The position numbers and the translations under genes are program-made. Shown here in pieces: positions 31,427-43,800 of a DNA stretch of 56,457 nt. The notes under the pieces were generated by a model, which was given only the letters and a program-made list of their open reading frames with translations, had not been told where the DNA came from and ran no database searches. Source of the stretch: Cylindrodendrum hubeiense (lineage: Eukaryota; Ascomycota; Sordariomycetes; Hypocreales; Nectriaceae); the NCBI GenBank assembly GCA_014621425.1, contig JAANBB010000262.1, positions 1-56,457 of the forward strand. Direction: 5' to 3'. Numbering within the stretch: the first letter of the stretch is position 1; each line of letters starts with the position of its first letter.

Positions 31427-33625
31427 ATGTCTACGCTGCCCCCCAACCATCGCAACGCCATGATGCGATCAACCGGAAACTCAGTCAACATGGCTGCTCC
31501 TCAGTCTTCAAAGGCCAAGTCGGCCTCAAAAGCCAACAATGGCAAGCCCAAGACCAAGACACAGATGCACCGCCGCTCAAGAACAGGTTCGTCGTCCCCG
31601 CGCCCTCGCTGCACTTACACGGAGCATGCCACAGCTCTCCCGCTCACATCTCCCGCTCGCGTCTCCCACTCCACCCCCCGCATGCCTACCAGAGCTCTTT
31701 GCTGACCGATGTGTTTCTATTGTATAGGCTGCTACACCTGCAGATTACGGCGCAAGAAGTGCGATGAGGGTTCGCCCATGTGCACCGCATGCAAGCACCT
31801 CGGCCTGCAGTGCGAGTACAAGCGACCCATGTGGTGGAGCAACAATGATATGCGTCGCAAGCACAAGGACGACATCAAGACCATCATCAAGCGCAAGAAG
31901 CTCTCGGAGAAGTCATCACACAGCATCCAGACCTCGGTGGGCAGCTCCCCGCCCGGGCTCACCCACTCACTGCCCACCTCCGCCACATTCACAGACCCTC
32001 TGGACCGAAACAGGTCTGCATCAATCGACTCTCACTTCTCCGCCGCCTTCAACTTCAACAGCCCTCCCAGTGGCGCCGAGTACGGCGGCTTCAATGCAAG
32101 CATGCACCCGGAGATCATGTTCGGCAGCTACTCGCCCTATGAGATCGATGTCAAGACTGAGCGACAGATGTTTGTCAACGATGTGCCCACTCTCCGCGAG
32201 TCGCACATTTCCACCTTCAGCACCTTCCAGCCTCCTCCTCCTGCCGGCACCATTCTGTCATCTGTGCCCTTTGACGGCGAGTGGACCGAGCAAGTTTTCC
32301 AGGAGCGCAAGGAGTCGTTGTCAGAGGAGACGCTCAACGTCAACTTCTTTGACTTCTCCCACGGCCCCTCCACCGACACCAGGCAAATCCAGATTGAGCT
32401 GGACGAGAATGACCAGCGACTTCTGGATCACTTCATCCAGTTTGTCCTGCCAACCATCTTCCCCATTCTCGAGTCCAACCAGCACGGCTCGGTCAGCTCT
32501 GACCTGATCCTCCCCGCGCTGCAGTCCAACAGCGCCTACCTGCACTGCTGCCTTAGCATCGCGGCCCAGCATCTCAAGTCGCATGCCAACGTCACTGGCG
32601 AGGAAGTCGATCAGGACATCATGCGCCACCGCTACGCTACCATTTGGGCTCTATGCGAGTCGCTGAAGAAGGATGAGAACCACCAGCAGATCCTTGAGGC
32701 CACCCTGGGCCTCATCTTCTTCCAGTGCGTCGTCGGCCGCTTTGACGACGGCCTGCTTGACATTCCTTGGCACCAGCATTTCCAGGCTGCCATCAGCTTG
32801 GTGCAGAAGCTTGATCTTCCCCGGATTGTCTCGGAGCCGACCGAGAACCCGACTCAGACTCCCTTCAATATGACTCTCAGTTCCTGGATCGACATCCTCG
32901 GCGCTACTATGAAGGGCCGATCCCCCACCTTCGCCCATACCTACCGGGAGAAGCACCTGTCACAGGTGAACCCCCACCTCGGCCTCCGAGAGCTCATGGG
33001 ATGCGACGATCGCGTCATGTACCTCATCTCAGAGATTGCCTGTCTCGAGTCGCTCAAGAAGGATGGCATGGATGACTTCACTCTCTGCCAGCACGTGTCG
33101 GCTCTCGGCGAACAGATCAGCCTTACTGAGATGAGCGAGACCGGCCCCAAGATGCCCTTCAACGCCAATGGCAGCCTCTCCCCCAAGCAGCTGTCCAAGA
33201 ACATGACCACCGCTTTCCGCCTGGCTGCCCGGATCTACCTCTGCAGCCTGGTTCCTGGCTTCAGCCCCACTCAGCCATCACCTCTCGGCCTGATTGAGAA
33301 GCTTACTACAGTGCTTCAGCACATCCCCTCGGGCCCCAACGGTTTCGACCGCAACCTAGTCTGGGTCTACCTCATCGGCGGATCCGTCAGCCTTCCCGGA
33401 AGCAACTTCCGGGCTTTCTTCCACGATCGCCTTGCGCAGCTCGGCGACCTTGCCAGCTATGGCTCTATGGGCCGCGTGGCTACCCTCTTACATGAGGTCT
33501 GGCTGCAGAACGACAGCATGTCGGGCGTCAGCACGCCCGGCTCCACGGCGTCAGAGATGGCCCAGCCGCACATCCACTGGCGGGATGTCATGCAGATGAA
33601 GGGATGGGACTTCTTGCTGATCTAG
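31427..33625 (+). CDS. Zn2Cys6 transcription factor, acr-2-like, two exons
   Basis: This is a DNA-binding regulator in the nucleus. Exon 1 (31427-31586) encodes a basic, Ser/Lys-rich start. An intron (31587-31727) ends in TATAG, and exon 2 runs to 33625, giving 685 residues. The zinc cluster begins exactly at the join: GCYTCRLRRKKCDEGSPMC, followed by CKHLGLQCEY, six cysteines in the standard spacing. It is followed by KRPMWWSNNDMRRK and a Lys-rich stretch, which I associate with regulators of the Neurospora acriflavine-resistance acr-2 type. The C-terminal half (about residues 240-560; LLDHFIQFVLPTIFPI) fits the fungal-specific transcription factor domain of that class (Fungal_trans_2). Further in-frame ATGs at 31460 and 31493 are alternative starts. 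Targets cannot be read from the sequence. Confidence 0.92.
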
Positions 33626-36600
33626 GCCCCCATTGAGTCAACCAAACACTGCTTCCAATCTATCTTCAACAGCTGGTCTTTGAAGGGTAGTGAGGGTGTT
33701 TTGGGTAGGCCAATGGGACCTCTCAGCACTTACACCCCCTTCTTTTTTCTTCCTGCATGGAAGCGGCTTTGGACCGTCTCTGAAGGCGATGCAGGCATTT
33801 GCCAGCCGCCGTGGACCATGATATGGAGCAAATCATGCTCCTTTGTCCTTTGGCAGAAATCTCTGCGAGTTTTTTCTTTTTCATCATCCTCTTTGACTAA
33901 GAGGCACTATTTTCTCTTTTCTTTTTTTTATTACAGCAATTCGCTTCGTTTACAATGATACCTACTGGGATGGGACTTTATTAGAGGATGCCGCAAGGCG
34001 CACAGGAAGGAAACGGGATTTACAGAGAAGCGACACTTGGACACACACCACTTCTCGGCACTTGGGAATACAACTGGAGCAGAGATGCATGATGGATGGA
34101 TGGATGAGCAAGAGAGATGAGTGGGGGACGAGAGGGGTTCTGACGAGTACCGAGCCGCGGTCATATGCAGGAACAACGGGGCGACGAATGATGCTTTTCC
34201 TTTTTATTTTTATTTGTACTGCTGAGTTGTCCCAATGCTCGGACATCGCTCGCTTTCGCTTTGATACCAGGCGGGCAATGGTATGGGTTTTGGTGGAAAC
34301 AGGGATACACATAGGCGCAGGGCAGGATTCTGGCATGGGCGGCGCGGATGGTCAAAGCATTTGGACGGGACAGGAATTCCTAGGAACCAAGGAAAAGCTC
34401 TGGGAGCTGGATGGGCTAGCTCCCGGATCCGAACGAGGAGGATTTCACGAGTGGTGACTTGTCGACGATAGCTAGATAGCCTCACGAACAAGACATGCAT
34501 TCATTCATACATTCAAAGACGCATCGCATCGCATCGCATCCTCCCATTGAAAGCTGACAGTGACATCATGTGCGGACAGACGAGACTTGCAGGAAAGACT
34601 GGCACACGACAGGACAGCTCTGCACTACAGTCTGCACTACACTCTGCGGTCTCTGCATTCAGCGCTCTGTACTCCGCACACTCTGCGCACTTCTGCACAC
34701 ACTGCACTCTGCACTCTGCAATGCATTGCACCATGGTGGAATACGAGTCGTTCTCTCTCTTCCCTCATCGGCCGGGTGAGCTCGTGTGACACGGACCGGC
34801 GATTGGGACCGCGACGGCCGACTGGAAGAAAGCAGGTGGCTACGACATTGCGATTCTTCCGCGATTGCCATCCATCTCGCCCGGACATGGCTCCGGAAGC
34901 GGAGCAATGGCCGGCGGACGGGGGCCCCTGGGACCCTGGGAATGGGACCCTGAGGCTGGAAGGTGGCACACCCGCGGGTGCGCATGGGTGGTATGTGTTT
35001 ATCCCATTCCTACGGACTCCCTGGTCAGAAGTATGTGATGTGTGATTTGTGTGATTGTGCGCGCGGGGGGATGAACCCTGGACGTGGGCTTTTTGCGTGC
35101 GGTGGTCAGCATCACACCACCACGAGGGCATGGCAGCGAACAGCGAGCATCGGCAGCAAGGAACAAGCAGGCACAGTGCAGCGGCGGATGGTCTGATGCG
35201 GAGGAAAAGAGGCCTTTTTTCGCATGTGCGCATGCTTGCGTGCGTGCGTGCGTGTGTACGCCGCCTGAGGGAATAGCTACTCCACGGTGAAGCGAGAGGG
35301 TGTCTCGATTGTTGGCGATGCCCGCCCTTGTCCCGGGTGCTGCGTTGTGATGCGACGCGAGCGCCATGGCTCCCTGCGCCTGCGATGCACGGCCGGCGTG
35401 ACGGAGAGGGAGGGCACACCCATGATCTGGAAGAGGCAGAAAGCCGTTGCGGCCTGCAGATGGAGATGGAGATACAGATGCAGATGGGAAAAGATGGAGA
35501 TGGCACTGTTACCGTCGATGCGTCGCTGCGCGTGTGTGCTGTGCGAGTCGGATCCGAGAGGCCCAGCCCCCGGCAATCATCCCACGCTTTTTGTTTTTAG
35601 CGGCCTGGGGAAACAGGCGAGGCAGCGTTGTAGCGCATTGCAGCGCATGGCAGCGCATGGCAGCGTATCGCAGCGTCCGGACCAGCACGGCAGCGAACGA
35701 GCAGCGCACAGCACAGCGGCGCATATTCGTACATACAGCGAATACGGAATACATGGTGCTCGGAGCCAAGTACACGCGGGACGAATGGCCTCCCCCGGGA
35801 TTAAGACACTAGCCCGCGCTGCAGTGTTTCTGGGGCATCCGCTGTAATTGGGGCCCGGACGAGGGCTTCTGCTTGTCGGGGAAAACCACGTATGTCGGTC
35901 TGGATGTAAGTCTGCGTCAGGCCAGGCACTGCAGCACTGCAGCACTACCTTACAGCGCACTACAGGACTGCCTACAGCACTACCTTACAGCGCTGCACTG
36001 TACCTCGGTATGCCATGTAATTATAGCGCGTGTCTGGTCTGTGCCTGTGCCTGTGCCTGTGCCTGCGCCTGCGCCTGGGAGTTTGTGTGTCCATCCTGGG
36101 CATCCATCCTGTGCATCCGCCCAGTGCATCCGCCCAGTGCATCCGCCCAGTGCATCCGCGCTATAGTAGCTGCGTCAAAAATGGAGATTGGCATGGGTTG
36201 GGTTGAGCTGGCAGAGCAGGAAAATGGAACAAGCGATGGAACACGACTAGACAGTGCCGACGGACTGTGGCAGCGGGAGAGGCCCGGGCAGCTTCACGAC
36301 TTACACGCCCTCCCCATGCCCCGTCCGTCCGCCCTGCGCCGCGACCGCTTCACTATTGTCTCCGCTGGCATTGCGCGTGACGGTGTGGGATGACTCAAAA
36401 GCGGCCCGCAGTCGCAGTCATGATGAGAGACTAGAGTCATGAATGGACACGGTAGATTACGGATGACTTTCTTCACCTCGTGGAGAACGGTGTGTGGGAA
36501 CTGTGTGGACATTGCTTGTGTGGGCGGTGTATGGACGGGCCGTGGCATGTGAAGCATGGTGGTGTTTTTCCTTTTTACCCCGACACAAAGAGTTTCTCCG

Positions 36601-38596
36601 CAGCGTCACCGAGTTAATCTGTACTCACATGGGTGATTTTACTCATGGTTCAGGTTGTAGAGATGATATCTGCCCAATATTTCCTTTTGCCGGAGACCGG
36701 AGCGCGGCTCAGGCGGGAAGGGCAGGGAGGGCATGGTCGGTCAGACAGACAGACAGACGGGCCCTGGGTTCAGCGGGAAGATCGGATGGACGGTCGGGTA
36801 GCCGTTTGAATGCTACCTGCCAATCGGTTTCCAGGCGGGGAGGGACAATGGGGGACAATGGATGACAAAGGCTACGGTGAGCGTACGCATGTTTGGCGGC
36901 CCTTTGTTTCATTGTTGCGTGTGTAAGCTGAGAGACGGTTCCTCTCTTTGTGCGGTGGTTCGCAGCCAGAGGACCTGTCAGCGACACAACGGCGACAAGG
37001 TGGTTTCATGAGTGGCGGCGCAGGGAGGGCCAGTGTGCCGATTCCGATATTTGCAGCCTGATCCAGCTGCGCCTGTCCGCTTTGTGGCTCTCGTCATGAC
37101 TTGACACACAGGCCACAAGATCGTGAAAGGCAAGCAGAGGATGCACAGGTAGCCCGTGGTGGTGAGGGCGGATTGGGCGAGAGCTGACAGCTCACGTCGC
37201 GGTGGTCCCACGGTAGGTCGAAACGGTGAGCCCGGCGAAACAGCGAGGCTTGACATCTCTCCACACTCTTGTGATTCTGGGCACACTCAGGCACGCTCGG
37301 CGATGGAGGCATTCGCCCATATGTACTCGTGGGAAGATGGGATGGATGCTTGTCTGACCAGGTCGACTGCGGGCCGCCTTCAGTGGCCGCAAGCGCCCAA
37401 TGCCACCCCCGGCGCTTCGGAGCGTCCCGGTTTAGAACGAATGGCCCCCCGGGCTGCCTCTAAAAATGGCTACAGAACTGCCACTGCCCGGTCTTTTTAC
37501 TGGCCCTCAGGCCTCTACAGGGCCGGTCCCCAGGCACATGAAGCGCCCTAGCAGCCGGGCCCCGGGCTATACCCCGCCGACGGCCCAATCAGCACGCGCC
37601 TGGTGTCGCCGCGCGGCTAATTGTGCAACGCAGCCAACCACAGCACGGCTCTACCCACGGCCATTCAGGCTTGCTCGCACAGCGTCTCTCAAACGCGGCC
37701 ACCCAGACTTACACGCTTCCCAATCATCAGCGTCGGCGTCGGCTTCATGGGGACGTGGCCAGCGCCCTGGGCGCCAATCATCCCACGATCGAACGGGGTC
37801 CCGCTCCAGCTGGCCGCATGCCCAGCGCTCTGCCCAGCGTCTCCCCAGCGCCCAGCGTCTCCCGCAACAGCCTAGCTCCGCTCCCCACGGCGCTGTGTCA
37901 ACTGCCGCCGGCCAGATGCCCCGCGACTGGTTGTCGAGCCTCTCTCTCCGCCGAGCACCGCCCTGGTCCTGCTCGCGGTCGACGCCTCGTGGTGCCGTGG
38001 AGCGACGGCATGCGACGACCAGTCAAGCCCATGGGGCCATGGATGGGCAGAGTATCGTCTTCCCTGGCCATGGCGGTCCGGCTGGGGTGCTGGCTCTTGC
38101 ACGGCGGAGACGAGCCGCCCATATGGAGGGCTCGTGGCCGCTCGTTTCGCGACCTGAGCCCTCATATCGCGCTTCGATTATTAGCTCTCTGCTTCACTTC
38201 CCTACTCGCTCTGGGCTCCATATTCTCCAACCCTGTTCACCACCTCTCTCCCCGTTCCTCGGGTTCCTCTTGTTCCTGCTCTCCTTTCATCTCTCCCGCC
38301 AGAACAAATAGCTTGATTGTTCACCAGTTTCCTACCGCCTTTGTCGTACACACTGGCTGTGTCGTCTTTGCCACCAAGGATCTCTCCAGCTCATTGTCTT
38401 TCTTCGCCTTGACTGTGTCTCCTCTTGTCTCATTACCGATCACCAAGAACCCGTTTCCGAACACATCGACGAATCTCTACACCACCAGCGAATCCGGCGC
38501 TGCATATACCCGGATATTACACAACCAACAACCAACAACTAAACCGATATCGACCACTACGAACCAACAGGTCATCACTCAATCTGTGTAGCCATC
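33626..38596. other. Gene-poor region (5 kb) with many short tandem repeats
   Basis: I find no supportable gene. The 33626-33960 part is the likely 3' UTR of the regulator. From 34600 to 36160 the DNA is dominated by degenerate short repeats: ctctgcact-type near 34615-34735, gcagcgcatg-type near 35620-35720, actgcagcac-type near 35925-36000, then gtgcct and gcatccgcccagt arrays. From 38160 the pyrimidine-rich sequence looks like the promoter and 5' leader of the cysteine-rich membrane protein gene. Confidence 0.5.
36040..36160. repeat. GTGCCT hexamer array followed by a 13-bp array
   Basis: A run of about six (t/c)gtgcc/(c)gcgcct hexamers at 36040-36077 is followed, after 22 bases, by gcatccgcccagt units (13 bp). 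There are three near-perfect copies and two partial ones between 36100 and 36160. Confidence 0.85.
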
Positions 38597-39910
38597 ATGG
38601 CATTTTACAGGCTCCCTACACCTTGGCGGCTCCTACTTGTTACCGTCCTCTGCACCTCAACCACCTCAGCCATGCCCGCCTCCCGAATCTTCCTCCGCGC
38701 CGACTCTTGCGATGCCGATCAGGTCACATGCCCGAGCACTCTGCCAAGCAACTTCTGTTGCAGTGAGAACACCACATGCAAGGCCCTCGCGGGGGGTACT
38801 ACTGCCGTGTGCTGTCCCGAAGGTAGCAGTTGCGACTTGATAAGGCCCATCACCTGCAATCTCAGCGAGCAGAACGTCACAAACCGACCAAACGCCTCGA
38901 TTAAGACGACAGTTTTCAACGTTGCGCTTGAGGCATGTGGCGACAACACCTGCTGTCCTTTCGGTTACTCTTGCAACGATGACTCGGAGTGTATAATGGA
39001 TGATGACCAGTCGAAGGCTCCCAGTGGCTCGGAGACCAGCACAACCAGCACCACCGCCGCGCCCAGTGTGACGTCAACCACCATCTCTTCGTCGACCGAT
39101 ATTGCTTCGACTGATATTGCGTCCACAACCGAGACCGCGTCGTTCACTGCTGCACCCGAGCAGTCTAGTGGCTCGGAAAGTGATTCCAGCTCTGGCAACT
39201 CAGGGCCTGCTACCACCTCTATCATCGGCGGTGTTGTCGGTGGCTGTCTCCTGCTTCTTGTTCTCGCCATAATTGTCTTCCTCTGCATCCGTCGCCGGAA
39301 CAAGGGTGACGGTTCTAGATCAGAGAAGAGTGGCGGTCCCTTTAGCCATGCACGCGCCGCCAGCAGTACAGGCTCATTTGGAAACATCATCTCGGAGCCA
39401 ATCACTCAGCCCAACTCATACCGGACCGACTTCATTCTCAAGTCTTCCTGCTCTTCCACCTTGGGCTCCAGAACTCTTAGCCCCTCCAGAACTCTTGTAC
39501 AAAGCCCCTCCAGAACTTTTGTACAAAGCCCCTCCAACACATTGCGCATAAGCCCTACGCCGCCTCGAATCCGCATCTCCATTCCCAATCCCTTCGACTC
39601 ACCCAACCCGTCTCCCAACCACCAGTCTGTTCTGCCCAGCCCGATTGACGAAGAACCTCGCCATGGCAACGTCCGCCTGCTGCCTATCCGCTCCATGAAA
39701 GCCTCGTCCTACTGTAGTCGCCGGCCTTCTACACCCGAGCTTCAACGAGAGCCTAGCAGCGAGAGCATCAACGTCTTTGCGGACCCAGGCGATGTGACGC
39801 CCCGTCCACTGACGCGTGCCACGAGGTTTACTGATCTGATGGATGAGGCCGACCTGGGCGAAGTGCGACGCGGGCGACCGTACGTGCCCGGGACAACGCC
39901 TCGGATCTGA
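38597..39910 (+). CDS. Cysteine-rich single-pass plasma membrane protein, hypothetical
   Basis: A single exon of 437 residues starts at ATG 38597 (gccatcATGgca). Residues 1-25 form a signal peptide (RLLLVTVLCTSTTSA). The extracellular part, to about residue 135, holds 14 cysteines including three CC pairs (FCC, VCC, TCC) with regular spacing, probably a disulphide-bonded module. Next comes a Ser/Thr-rich stretch (140-205) likely to be O-glycosylated, and one membrane span at about 209-231 followed by the stop-transfer RRRNK. The cytoplasmic tail has three 8-residue repeats (SPSRTLVQ, SPSRTFVQ, SPSNTLRI) and many Ser-Pro sites. The layout resembles Mid2/WSC-type wall sensors, but the cysteine pattern is not a WSC domain I recognise. 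Sensor or adhesin function is an inference. Confidence 0.88.
   Translation: MAFYRLPTPWRLLLVTVLCTSTTSAMPASRIFLRADSCDADQVTCPSTLPSNFCCSENTTCKALAGGTTAVCCPEGSSCDLIRPITCNLSEQNVTNRPNASIKTTVFNVALEACGDNTCCPFGYSCNDDSECIMDDDQSKAPSGSETSTTSTTAAPSVTSTTISSSTDIASTDIASTTETASFTAAPEQSSGSESDSSSGNSGPATTSIIGGVVGGCLLLLVLAIIVFLCIRRRNKGDGSRSEKSGGPFSHARAASSTGSFGNIISEPITQPNSYRTDFILKSSCSSTLGSRTLSPSRTLVQSPSRTFVQSPSNTLRISPTPPRIRISIPNPFDSPNPSPNHQSVLPSPIDEEPRHGNVRLLPIRSMKASSYCSRRPSTPELQREPSSESINVFADPGDVTPRPLTRATRFTDLMDEADLGEVRRGRPYVPGTTPRI
39478..39549 (+). repeat. 24-bp coding repeats in the membrane protein tail
   Basis: Three 24-bp units (agcccctccagaactcttgt with acaa) encode SPSRTLVQ, SPSRTFVQ and SPSNTLRI in the cytoplasmic tail. 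The near identity of the first two at DNA level suggests recent slippage or duplication. Confidence 0.85.
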
Positions 39911-40803
39911 TCATGGGAACATACCCTTTGAAACGAATAAAATAATCGAAACACCGATACTATCGAGTGTATACCCAACTGCAATAGAGCGCTAAATCAG
40001 CTCGACCAAACATTCCACATAATTACCATCCACACCCCACCCCTCATCGTGCTGCGCACGACTATCACTCGCACATACAGCACCTCTCACGCTAGAATAT
40101 GAGTCAAGATGGCTTTGGCGTTGCGGATGCATAAAAAGGAGTTGCTGTCATTTATACCCAGGGATTTCTCTCGGAGATTGTCATGAATTTCTTTTGATTT
40201 CTATTTCCTTTGTTTTGTAAACCGGATCATATGGGATCTGGCGGAATATAGATAGATGCTTCAATGATATGCAAATATTACAGGTTCTCCAACAATGATT
40301 CACCTATTGAGACCTAGTCACATCGCCGTTCTGAAGATTGACATTCATAGCAAACGGCATCGTACACACAAAGGGCAGCCATGGAGACACAATAAATGTT
40401 TGCTTCTGTAAATAGCTAATAATAATTCCCATGAACCATATGGGGAAGAAGTCCCAGTTCGAACGAGAGTCTTGTCCATTCTCATGATATCGATTCGCAT
40501 TCCTGTTCGCCTAGTGCCCGCTCCAAGATTTCGCACCTGCGCTCCCAAAGCAAAAATACAGCAAGATCGTGAGATCTTTCAACTACGCTATGCCGATCTA
40601 TACATACGGTATACATAAAAGCGAGTGAATAGTGTGACAAAGAAGAGAATAGCTCGAAAAGGTACATGAAGCAGGGGAATAAAAACAAATATGTGGCTGT
40701 AGTGATCGGGTGGTATGTATGAGTGATCGGCAGAGAACATTTCATGACGCCGCTCCTAGCCATTACCTCAACACCTTTCTTGGACAACTCAACTTTTAGG
40801 TCT
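39911..40803. other. Convergent intergenic region (two 3' UTRs)
   Basis: AT-rich sequence between the ends of the membrane protein gene (plus) and the F-box gene (minus). No gene is visible. It is consistent with two facing 3' UTRs. Confidence 0.6.
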
Positions 40804-43800
40804 CTACATGACGACGCACTTCTTGTCCTTGTCCTTTTCCCCTTTGGCGGAGGCGGTTGAGACGTCGGTCCAACCAGCACTGCTGGCGCCATCGGTGTTC
40901 TTCTTGCGCTTCTTGGCTTTGCCCTTCCATCCGCGTTTCTTGGCGTCCTTGATATTCTTGGCTGCGCTGCGCTCGGCCCGACTGGGTCGTCGGTTGACAC
41001 CGGGAGATGGTCGGGCTGCGGGCACTGCAGGTGCGTTGAGCCAGGCGGGGACAGATTGCTGTGCCGGAATTGGGAGTTCTGACGAGAAGTTGTCACCTCC
41101 GTGAGAAGAGGTGGCGCTGTAGATGGTCTCGAGGCGCTCGACTGTGGGTCGATTGATGGACCCGGGGGTTGGGCGCGGATGACGGGGAATGGGTGCCAGC
41201 AAAGGGGTCTCGTTGCGGCGACCAGATATCTGCCGTGATGGCGAATCGTATGCGCCCGACACACCCCCAGGAGTGCTGATGATCAGCGGCTGATCAAATT
41301 CAACAGGGGGGCGTCTATGCATCTCTGAGGATACGGGGTCGGTCTGCACGCGAGCGAACGGCATTTCGCCATGAGAAGCCCCGATGGGCTTGCGCTGCAC
41401 GTGGAAGCCCCCAGACAGACGACGCGGGCTACCCTGACTTATCCTCTTGTTCAGGCTGGCGAGCTGACTGGAACTCGGCGGTGGAGGCAGGGCCGAGACG
41501 AAGTTGCCAGTGGGCTGTGCGGATGCGGCTGAATACGGATACCTGACGCCCGAGTCGGTTAGTTGGTAGCTCTCCGGCCGGGGGGCCGTGGGCCATGTTT
41601 GGGTGTTGGAGAGTCGTCTCGCTGTAGGCGCCGTCCCCTGGCCGGGTTGGAAGGCCGGCTCCATCGAGTGCGATATTTGTGAATTTCGGGCGGGCGCCTG
41701 GGAATAGTGACCAACATCGGATTGGCTCGAGGTTAATGCTGGCGGCGGAACCAAGGCGTTCAAGTCGATCGGGGCAGTGACGGGCCTCGTTGCTATCGGG
41801 GAAACTGTTGAGCCAGAGGGTTGCCGCACTTCCGTCTCGGTACGAGCCGACTCTGGCGACTGGCGGGCAGGCTGTTGCGGGGAATCCGGTGGGGTGACAT
41901 CGTATAGGTCGTCATTCTCTTGCTGGATAGATGGACTCGACATGGGCCTAGGGGTCTCCGGGACGCGGGGTCTGCTCATGGTGGTAGAGTCGCTGGCGGT
42001 CCTCTGGAAGGGCGGCCGTTGTGGGCTTGAATCTGAAGTCTGCTGACCTGATGACCCAAAGGCGTGAGGATTGGGTAGAGGTGGCAAGGGGGGAGGATGT
42101 AACGTAAGGGGAGCAACAGAAGGACCGCGCAAGAAAGCAGGGAGGTCTCCGGGATCATCCTTCTGATATGGCGGAGGAGGAGGCACCCAATTATCGGCAT
42201 CACTCTCATGAGGATGCTCACGCCGGCCATCAGCACGACGGTATTCGATACGCCGCCCGTCCGCAGTTCGAGGATGCAGACTCCGGTCAACAGCTGCAGC
42301 AGTGGCAGCACGTCGCAGGGTTGTGCCGGACCGAGGGCTTGCATGAGCATAGGGGGCGTCGAGGGCCTCCATCTCCTCAATAGTTGCCTCTTCGCCTTCT
42401 TCTTCGTCGACGTGGTCAGAGCGTGTCGGTTGGCTCACGGGATTCTGACCGACCCGACGGGGAGCCAAAGGGTCATCATCTGTGCTCTCGTTTCGCGGCA
42501 GTGACGGCACAAGAGGGGCTCTTGTGGCCGCCGCCGTGGCAGTTCGGAGCATAGCATTACCACCGGCACCGCCACGGCCGCCACGACCTCCGCGCTTCTG
42601 GGCCACAGTCCTACGTCGGACAATGGCTACCTCTGTGGCGAGATCTCGTTGCTCCTCTTCTAGGACTTCAGCGTTGTCGGTCCCAACCTCAATGGTGATC
42701 TCAGTCTCTGTGCCGTCATCCAGGCCGTAGTCGAAATCCACAAGGGTTACTCTGCCGCCATCGACAAAGTCCATGTCCTCCTCTTCAGTGACCAATCTTG
42801 CCGGGCCAACTCCTCGTGCAGTAATGATTAACCGTTCTTGAGCAGATGCCTCTCCAAACCCAGCAACCCATTTAACGTTGCTCACCTCTGTGAGCTCGGC
42901 GATTTTGCAGCCAGAGATGAACGTGTTTCTCAATTTGTCACACAAAATCTGCCATTGAGGAACTCTGCCGCCATCCGCATCCTGTGCTCGGGTAGACAGC
43001 CGACGAGAACTACCGCTCTGGGAGCTGTTTTGCCTACCCAAGCCAGAGGTTCCACTCTCATTCGAAGACGAGTTGGCATCCGGAACAGCGTCCAAGTCCT
43101 CGGGGATGCCGTAAATCCAGATATCCTTCCCCTGAAAACCTGCCGAAACCAATTCGCCGTGATAGCTCGCAGCAGGTAGGGTGCAGGGCAGGAGCTTGGC
43201 TTGCGAGTTTGCATCTGGTACCGGTCCCGTGAAATATGTTGTGCCGTTCCTTAGATCGTCGATTCGAACTGAACGAAACGTCTCAAAGCTCCGATCGTAG
43301 GTGAAGGCCCAACTCGCCTCTTCTTGGCTACCGTCCTGGAGCAGGACTGCATGGCTGCAGTCGCGACTGGTGTTGGGGAACAAGATGGAGGTTGTCCAGA
43401 GGGCGCTCAGATTCTCATCGGACATGTGGCTACCTGGGTCGTAGTAAGGCGCGGTAAGTATTACGGTGCTGGGAGGGGCGGATTGAGTGGTGGTGCCAAG
43501 AATTTGAGTGCCGTCATATGAGAAGGCAAGGGCGTCAACGGCGTCGCATTTAACAGCACGTCGATCGGTGGCCAGGGCGCCTGATCTTAAAGACGAGACC
43601 TCGATGCCGCCCTCGTAGGCGGCGGCGAGGACTGAGCCACAGGGGGATAGGGCGATGGTTCGCGGGCTGTTGTCGAGAATCATGGACTGTGTACGGCGTG
43701 GTGGCGACTGTTTCAAGTCGTAGAGGTCAACCTGCATTTCAGTAGACAAAACAGCCAGGAGGGACCCAATGTCATTTATGCAAGCCGAGACAGGGCGGCG

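Noticed and set aside
37623..38591. A 322-codon plus-strand frame just upstream of the cysteine-rich protein gene
   Set aside because: It ends in sequence that looks like a pyrimidine-rich 5' leader and overlaps other frames of equal length. There is no domain, signal or splice evidence.
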